A stretch of 5,398 nucleotides of DNA from Acidobacteriota bacterium (GTDB lineage Bacteria; Acidobacteriota; Vicinamibacteria; Vicinamibacterales; UBA2999), in NCBI GenBank assembly GCA_013140955.1, contig JABFRY010000327.1:1-5398 (forward strand), read 5' to 3'. The notes under the pieces are model-generated. The model was not told where the DNA came from. It saw nothing but the letters and a program-made list of their open reading frames with translations, and ran no database searches. The position numbers and the translations under genes are program-made. Positions within the stretch are counted from its first letter, which is position 1, and each line of letters opens with the position of its first letter. This document shows, piece by piece, positions 1 to 3,610 of this stretch.

Positions 1-676
1 GTTGCCAGCCGTCGGTGATGATCAGCACGGCCGTGCGGTCGTCGGCGAGCGGATGCAGGTCGGCCACGAGCGTGTCGAGGCGGTCGAACGTGGTGGCCTC
101 GCGATGGCGACGCATCAGGCCCGACACGAGGAACGCTGCCGCACCGTCGCGCGTGTCCCCCGCCAGGCACCGGGTCAGGCGCTGCTCGAGCGCCCGGTCG
201 GCGTCGGGGCCCTGGGCGGCGACCGACCGCAGGAATGCCACGCGGGCAAGGGCATCCGCCGCGGCGCCGAACAGCGGGGGATCGCTGGTCTCGCGACTGA
301 CGACGGCCACTCGGTCGTCGTCCGCGATGAGATCGTCGAGGAGCGCCACCACATCGTCCCAGCGGGAGTCGGCCTGCCGCAGGTTGCCCGCGTCGACGAA
401 CACCACGACCCGTCGGGCCCCGGCGCCGGACGCCTGTGCCGGGTCGTCGCCCCGCACCACCCGTTCCACACGATCGATCCACTGGACGACTCCGTTCTCG
501 ACGACGGTGAACGTGGCCGGCACGAGGCTGGTGTCGTCGCCATCCAGGTGGACATCGAGGCGGACCTCATTGGCGGCGCGGGCGGGAGCGGACGTGGGAG
601 CGACAGCCGGCACCTGCGCCATCGCCTGCGATGACGCCCCGAACAGGGTGAGGCACAGGATCAGGAGACGAATCAT
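1..676 (-). CDS. Exported VWFA-related domain protein, N-terminal part (runs off left edge)
   Basis: The minus-strand frame is open from an ATG at 676 to the window edge, giving 225 residues and no stop. The start has AGGAG seven bases upstream (684-688). Residues 1-20 form a signal peptide: MIRLLILCLTLFG, then a small-residue region ending AMA before Q21, a good signal peptidase I site, so the product is exported. Residues 38-75 (VRLDVHLDG, FTVVENGVVQWIDRV) match the pattern seen before the domain in acidobacterial VWFA-related proteins (the TIGR03436 type). A Rossmann-like core follows: RRVVVFVDAGN (89-98), DDRVAVVSRE (120-129) and TAVLIITDG (215-223). The MIDAS position reads DAGNL (D95) rather than canonical DxSxS, so metal binding may be altered. 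The gene is last visible in the minus-strand series, 76 bases after the DUF4126 gene. Family assignment is by recalled pattern, and the function of this family is largely unknown. The C-terminal part lies outside the window. Confidence 0.82.
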   Translation of the reverse strand, partial: MIRLLILCLTLFGASSQAMAQVPAVAPTSAPARAANEVRLDVHLDGDDTSLVPATFTVVENGVVQWIDRVERVVRGDDPAQASGAGARRVVVFVDAGNLRQADSRWDDVVALLDDLIADDDRVAVVSRETSDPPLFGAAADALARVAFLRSVAAQGPDADRALEQRLTRCLAGDTRDGAAAFLVSGLMRRHREATTFDRLDTLVADLHPLADDRTAVLIITDGWQ

Positions 677-752
677 GGGAGGACTCCTGCAGCAGGCGCG
701 CTGGACGGTTCGAGTGTAACGCGGATCGTCGCGCAGCTTCCTTCCGAGGTCC
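677..752 (-). other. Short intergenic gap
   Basis: These 76 bases lie between the stop of the DUF4126 gene and the start of the VWFA-related gene, both on the minus strand. Apart from the ribosome-binding site I see no terminator with a T-run. A TACACT resembling a -10 box is present on the minus strand near 714-719, but it has no acceptable -35 at 16-18 bases. The exported-protein gene may therefore be co-transcribed with the genes before it. Confidence 0.5.
684..688 (-). promoter_or_regulatory. Shine-Dalgarno site of the VWFA-related gene
   Basis: AGGAG on the minus strand with seven bases between it and the ATG at 676. It is the best ribosome-binding site in the window and fixes the start of a gene that has no stop inside the window. 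The site sits in a small inverted repeat (AGGA-G-TCCT, 680-688), too tight to form a stable hairpin. Confidence 0.7.
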
Positions 753-1334
753 CTACGCCTGGCGGGCCGCCGTCCGGCGTCGCAGGGCCCTGGCGAACAC
801 GATGCCCACGGCGACGGCCGCGCCAATCAGGAGCAGGGCTACGCCAAGCGCCAGGACCGGATACGCGAGGGCCAGGTACACCAGCCCGAACGCCAGCCCG
901 TCCTCGGCGAGGCTGAGAAACCAGTTCGAGAACGGCTCGGGGCTCACATTGACCGCGGCCCGGGTGCCGGCCTTGGCCAGGTGACTCCCGGCCGCAACGG
1001 AACCGCCGAGCAGTGCCGCGAGGACCAGCACGGGGGGCGAGGCCTCGCCGATGGCGGTGACGGCAATCAGTGCCCCGCCGAGCGGCCGGATCACCGTGTG
1101 AAGCGCGTCCCACGCCGAATCCACGAGCGGCACCTTGTCGGCCACGAACTCGACGGCGTACATCACGAGCGCCACCGCAATCACGGGCGTGCTGGCGAAC
1201 GCCTCGAACTGGTCGGGCAGGCTGACCCACGCGAACCGCTGTGCCAGCCCCAGCATCGCCACGGTGGCGTACACGTTGACACCCGCCGCGAACGAGAACC
1301 CCAGGGTCCGGCCGAGCGTCGCGATCAGGTCCAC
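753..1334 (-). CDS. DUF4126 family integral membrane protein
   Basis: This gene encodes 193 residues and ends in TAG. The start is GTG at 1334, preceded by GAGGGA with a five-base gap. It begins inside the acyltransferase gene: the ten bases GTGGACCTGA hold this start and the upstream stop, so translation is probably coupled. The protein is mostly hydrophobic, with likely membrane segments near residues 11-31, 49-64, 84-96, 101-117, 147-163 and 164-181, and ends in a basic tail RALRRR. Conserved-looking polar motifs are EFVADKVP (62-69), SHLAKAGTRAAVN (117-129) and SPEPFSNW (131-138), followed by EDG. These are typical of DUF4126, a family of inner-membrane proteins with no established biochemical role. 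Polar residues in otherwise hydrophobic segments could suit a transporter or channel, but that is speculation. Pairing with a lipid acyltransferase suggests an envelope setting. Confidence 0.9.
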   Translation of the reverse strand: MDLIATLGRTLGFSFAAGVNVYATVAMLGLAQRFAWVSLPDQFEAFASTPVIAVALVMYAVEFVADKVPLVDSAWDALHTVIRPLGGALIAVTAIGEASPPVLVLAALLGGSVAAGSHLAKAGTRAAVNVSPEPFSNWFLSLAEDGLAFGLVYLALAYPVLALGVALLLIGAAVAVGIVFARALRRRTAARQA

Positions 1335-2059
1335 ACCGGTCCCTCGGCCAGCAACGCCTCGATGGCCTCCCGCACCTCGGCGACCAGCGCGCCCCGGTCA
1401 TCGACGTCGCGACCGGCGGTCTCGATGGGACGGCCAATCCTGACGCTCACGCGTACGGGCCTGACCCAGGGACTGCCCTTCTGCATCGCGGCCCGTCCCC
1501 CCTGCACGGCCACCGGCACGATGGGCACCTGCGCCTTGATCGCCATGATGAAGCCGCCCTTCTTGAACGGGAGCAGGGCTCCCGTCCGGCTGCGCGTGCC
1601 CTCCGGGAAGATGAGGAAGGAGTTGCCGGCGCGCAGCGAGGCCGCGCCGCGCTCGATCGAGGCCAGCGCACGGTCGCGGTCGCCCCGGTCCACGGGCACG
1701 AAGCCGCCGACATCGAAGACCGTCCCCATGATCGGAAAGCCGTGGAGTTCGGCCTTGTACAGGATGTGGAGATGCGAGTGGAGCGCTTCGAAGAGGATGG
1801 GTGGGTCGACGTTGCTCTCGTGGTTCGAGCAGAACACGACGGCGCCGGACGGGACGTGCTGGCGCCCCTCCACGCGGTAGCGGATACCCGACATCCCCAG
1901 CGCCAGGCGGACACCGGCGTGTCCGAGGGCATAGAGCCCGTCCTTCCACTTGAAGACCACGCTGATGAAGAGTCCCAGCGGGCCCGCAACCGCGATATAG
2001 GCAAGGACACCTGCGTAGGTGACCACGGACCGGACGGCAGCGGCAGCGGTGGAGAGCAT
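1325..2059 (-). CDS. 1-acyl-sn-glycerol-3-phosphate acyltransferase family (PlsC-like)
   Basis: A 244-residue membrane-associated acyltransferase. Family members transfer a fatty acyl group to the sn-2 position of lysophosphatidic acid or another lysophospholipid in phospholipid synthesis. All four sequence blocks are visible: NHESNVDPP (79-87) with the catalytic H-X4-D pair H80 and D85; GGFVPVDRG (118-126), whose arginine is expected to contact substrate; FPEGTRS (151-157), the phosphate-binding block; and VPIVPVAV (178-185). Residues 11-36 form a hydrophobic N-terminal segment suited to the inner face of the cytoplasmic membrane. Length is normal for the family. I chose ATG 2059 over the in-frame GTG at 2110 because that GTG lies within the carD terminator hairpin. 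No strong ribosome-binding site precedes 2059. The acyl donor (acyl-ACP or acyl-CoA) and exact acceptor cannot be read from sequence. It overlaps the DUF4126 gene by 10 bases. Confidence 0.92.
   Translation of the reverse strand: MLSTAAAAVRSVVTYAGVLAYIAVAGPLGLFISVVFKWKDGLYALGHAGVRLALGMSGIRYRVEGRQHVPSGAVVFCSNHESNVDPPILFEALHSHLHILYKAELHGFPIMGTVFDVGGFVPVDRGDRDRALASIERGAASLRAGNSFLIFPEGTRSRTGALLPFKKGGFIMAIKAQVPIVPVAVQGGRAAMQKGSPWVRPVRVSVRIGRPIETAGRDVDDRGALVAEVREAIEALLAEGPVWT
1340..1345 (-). promoter_or_regulatory. Ribosome-binding site for the DUF4126 gene, inside the acyltransferase gene
   Basis: GAGGGA on the minus strand, five bases before the GTG at 1334 and within the last codons of the acyltransferase gene. 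It supports the GTG start and the 10-base gene overlap. Confidence 0.55.
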
Positions 2060-2085
2060 GGCAGGAGCTGGGGAGGGGCTCGACG

Positions 2086-2117
2086 AAAAAAGCCCGGGCG
2101 GAAGAACCACCCGGGCT
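2086..2117 (-). terminator. Rho-independent terminator of carD
   Basis: On the minus strand, arms AGCCCGGG (2117-2110) and CCCGGGCT (2098-2091) form a perfect 8-bp GC-rich stem with an 11-base loop, followed at once by six T (2091-2086, the first being the last base of the stem). It starts 30 bases past the carD stop and ends 26 bases before the acyltransferase ATG. This is the textbook form, in the right orientation. The T-run is on the minus strand only, so it acts on carD and not on the other strand. Confidence 0.9.
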
Positions 2118-2146
2118 CGAACAGCGCAGAATGACGTGGACGCCGC

Positions 2147-2740
2147 CTACGACGCCCGGGCGGCCCGACGCGGGGCCACAGCCGCGGGCTTGGCCGTAGT
2201 CGCCTTGGCGACCTTTCGGGCCGAGGCCCTGGCCACGTTGCGGGCCTTGACCATGAAGCAGCGCTCAAGGGCACGATCGACCCTGTCCTCGATTTCTCCG
2301 GCCTTCTCCCGCATCACCTCGGAAATCTCCGAGACGATCAGGGCCTTGGCGCGGTCGAGCATGCGCTTCTCACGGAACGAGAGACTCTTGGACTTGCTGA
2401 GGAAGGTCAGGCTCTTGAGCACATCGGCCATGTCGTAGATGGATCCGGTGCGCATCTTGTCGGAATTGTCCTTGAACCGACCCTTCCAGTTCTGGTGATT
2501 GTCGATCTTGCCGTTACTGAGCAACGAGAAGAGGCGCTCGACCTCCTCATCCGTGATGGCCTTCCGAAGGCCGACGCCGTCAACGTTGGAGACGGGCACG
2601 AGCACCGTGGTTTCATTGGCCACGATGCGCAGATGAAAAAATCCGCAGGTCGTCCCCAGAATGGTCTTCTCTTCGACTTTTTCGACGATACCCAATCCAT
2701 GGTTTGGGTAGATGACCTTGTCGCCCACCTGGAATGTCAC
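2147..2740 (-). CDS. carD: CarD/CdnL-type RNA polymerase-binding transcription regulator
   Basis: 197 residues from a GTG at 2740. CarD/CdnL proteins bind the RNA polymerase beta subunit and stabilise the open promoter complex, commonly at rRNA and other housekeeping promoters. The N-terminal RNAP-interaction domain (about 1-60) begins FQVGDKVIYPNHGLGIVEKV, the standard family opening, and continues to VLVPVSNVDGVGLRKAI. The helical DNA-binding part (about 64-160) holds NWKGRFKDN with W85, the tryptophan that in CarD family structures wedges into the minor groove at the upstream edge of the -10. A tail at 164-197 carries ten K/R and no acidic residue, and is rich in alanine. The longer reading from ATG 2821 is rejected because that codon lies between the -35 and -10 of the promoter. 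The start is preceded by GGGGGA only three bases away, a poor ribosome site. The gene has its own promoter and terminator, so it is probably monocistronic. Confidence 0.94.
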   Translation of the reverse strand: MTFQVGDKVIYPNHGLGIVEKVEEKTILGTTCGFFHLRIVANETTVLVPVSNVDGVGLRKAITDEEVERLFSLLSNGKIDNHQNWKGRFKDNSDKMRTGSIYDMADVLKSLTFLSKSKSLSFREKRMLDRAKALIVSEISEVMREKAGEIEDRVDRALERCFMVKARNVARASARKVAKATTAKPAAVAPRRAARAS

Positions 2741-2800
2741 GTGTCCCCCGTGCAGGAAGGTTGTGCGGGATGCTGGCCGGTGCTGGGAACAGCAGCTCAG

Positions 2801-2829
2801 AGTATAGACCAGTTGCCCCATTCAGGCAA
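2801..2829 (-). promoter_or_regulatory. Sigma-70-type promoter of carD
   Basis: On the minus strand, TTGCCT (2829-2824) as -35 and TATACT (2806-2801) as -10, separated by exactly 17 bases. The -10 matches consensus at five of six positions and the -35 at four of six. Transcription would start near 2794, giving a leader of about 54 bases before the GTG at 2740. Position, spacing and orientation all fit carD. Confidence 0.78.
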
Positions 2830-2830
2830 C
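2812..2830. promoter_or_regulatory. Inverted repeat over the carD -35 (candidate operator)
   Basis: GTTGCC-N7-GGCAAC is a perfect 6-bp dyad of 19 bases. It covers the whole -35 of carD and most of the spacer, and lies upstream of the expected transcription start, so it would act as DNA rather than as RNA structure. A dimeric regulator bound here would block polymerase. No regulator is identified. Confidence 0.45.
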
Positions 2831-2840
2831 CCCAAAGGCC

Positions 2841-2890
2841 AGCCAAGCACGGCTTTTCGACAGTTCAACCCCTCGAAGGGACCGTTGGCT
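2841..2890 (+). repeat. Imperfect 50-base inverted repeat / possible RNA hairpin
   Basis: Read on the plus strand, AGCCAA (2841-2846) pairs with TTGGCT (2885-2890), CGG (2850-2852) with CCG (2882-2884), and CTTTTCGA (2853-2860) with TCGAAGGG (2873-2880), leaving a 12-base loop, a 3-base internal bulge and a 1-base bulge: 17 pairs including two G-U. C2840-G2891 can add one more. The G-U pairs work only in plus-strand RNA. No T-run follows on either side, so it is not an intrinsic terminator. It may be part of a long methyltransferase leader, an undefined small RNA, or chance. Confidence 0.4.
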
Positions 2891-3002
2891 GCATCAGATT
2901 GGCAGAAAATCAACAGAAAACTCGCGTGTCACGCTGGAACGCCCCCGCACGTGTCCGTTTTGGGATACAGATGGGCTCTCATCTCCCCACTGTGCGAATG
3001 TA

Positions 3003-3008
3003 TACAAT
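3003..3008 (+). promoter_or_regulatory. -10-like element just before the methyltransferase ATG
   Basis: TACAAT inside TATACAAT lies seven bases before the ATG at 3016. If it is a real -10, transcription would begin at about 3015-3016, giving a leaderless mRNA, which would fit the lack of a Shine-Dalgarno site there. No matching -35 is seen 16-18 bases upstream, so support is weak. Confidence 0.3.
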
Positions 3009-3015
3009 CCGTCGG

Positions 3016-3576
3016 ATGGTCCGCGTACGCGCGCTGACATGCGGCACGATGTGCCTGGGCATCCTGCTCGCCTCGATTGCCGGGCGCACGCAGGGGGCCG
3101 CCGTCCTGGCGCCGTACGTGCCCAGCCCTCCCGATGTCGTGGCGCGGATGCTGGAGCTGGCTGCGGTCACCAGCGCGGACGTCGTCTACGACCTTGGGAG
3201 CGGCGACGGGCGCATCGTCATCGAGGCCGCCCGCCGGTACAGCGCGCGCGGGGTGGGCATCGAACTCGAGCCCGGACTGGTGGCCCGGTCCGTGGCGGCC
3301 GCAACGGCGGCCGGGGTCCTGCCCCTCACCCGCTTCGAGGCGGGCGACGTGTTCGCGGCCGACGTGTCGGCGGCCACGGTCGTCACGCTGTACCTGCTGT
3401 CCGCCTCCAACGCCAGGCTCCGACCTTTCCTGCTCGCGCAGCTGGCGCCAGGCACGCGCATCGTGTCGCACGACTTCGCAATGGGCGACTGGGAGCCGGC
3501 GCAGGTGGAGACCTTCACGGCATCGGATGGCCGGTCCCATACGCTCTACCTGTGGCACGTCCCGACGGCTCCCTGA
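3016..3576 (+). CDS. Exported or membrane-anchored class I SAM-dependent methyltransferase
   Basis: 186 residues from ATG 3016. The N-terminus MVRVRALTCG followed by a hydrophobic stretch to about residue 21 (GILLASIAG) looks like a signal peptide or membrane anchor, with possible cleavage near TQG-AA. The motif YVPSPPDVVARMLELA precedes the SAM-binding core: VVYDLGSGDGRIVIEAA (motif I, glycine-rich loop) and GVGIELEPG (acidic end of strand 2), then FEAGDVFAAD and VVTLYLLSASNARLRPFL, ending with PGTRIVSHDFAMGDW. This layout resembles small methyltransferases often found with a leader peptide in bacteria, and distantly the FAM173/ATPSCKMT lysine methyltransferases; that comparison is from memory. 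The substrate is unknown. Starts at 2998 (192 residues) or 2971 (201 residues) are possible, and none has a strong ribosome-binding site. It may be co-transcribed with the ATPase gene 34 bases downstream. Confidence 0.88.
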   Translation: MVRVRALTCGTMCLGILLASIAGRTQGAAVLAPYVPSPPDVVARMLELAAVTSADVVYDLGSGDGRIVIEAARRYSARGVGIELEPGLVARSVAAATAAGVLPLTRFEAGDVFAADVSAATVVTLYLLSASNARLRPFLLAQLAPGTRIVSHDFAMGDWEPAQVETFTASDGRSHTLYLWHVPTAP

Positions 3577-3590
3577 CACGGCCGTTCCGC

Positions 3591-3604
3591 CCGGCGAACG
3601 CCGG
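3591..3604 (+). repeat. Small perfect palindrome before the ATPase gene
   Basis: CCGGCGAACGCCGG reads as a 5-bp GC stem with a GAAC loop (or 6 bp around AA), ending six bases before ATG 3611. Its 3' arm contains the only GGA available as a ribosome-binding site. No T-run follows, so it is not a terminator. It could limit translation or be an inert hairpin. Confidence 0.4.
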
Positions 3605-3610
3605 ACGATA

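Larger units (their letters stand above)
2741..3015. other. Divergent intergenic region between carD and the methyltransferase gene
   Basis: These 275 bases are less GC-rich than the flanking genes and have no convincing coding frame. They hold the carD leader and promoter, the operator-like dyad, the 50-base hairpin, two CAGAAAA repeats (2903-2909 and 2914-2920) whose starts are 11 bases apart, and a TACAAT (3003-3008) near the methyltransferase start. I found no plus-strand -35/-10 pair of good quality. Confidence 0.6.

Noticed and set aside
680..696. Small inverted repeats (AGGACTCCT and CCTGCAGCAGG)
   Set aside because: The central spacing is one base, too tight for a hairpin, and there is no T-run; probably just the Shine-Dalgarno context.
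2..719. Plus-strand open frames of 210 and 234 residues
   Set aside because: The minus strand here has a signal peptide, a good ribosome-binding site and a domain pattern; the plus-strand frames are repetitive in R, S and A only.
981..1880. 299-residue plus-strand open frame
   Set aside because: It covers the DUF4126 and acyltransferase genes in antisense and encodes no recognisable fold.
2060..2110. Extended acyltransferase start at GTG 2110
   Set aside because: The codon lies in the terminator hairpin and the added residues (Pro/Ser-rich) come from the T-run and stem, not a conserved N-terminus.
2961..2970. GATACA as a plus-strand -10 box
   Set aside because: No -35 at a suitable distance; the upstream bases are a run of C.
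2734..2997. Extended methyltransferase start far upstream (ATG 2734)
   Set aside because: It would cross the whole divergent promoter region and place about 90 unrelated residues before a leader-like N-terminus.
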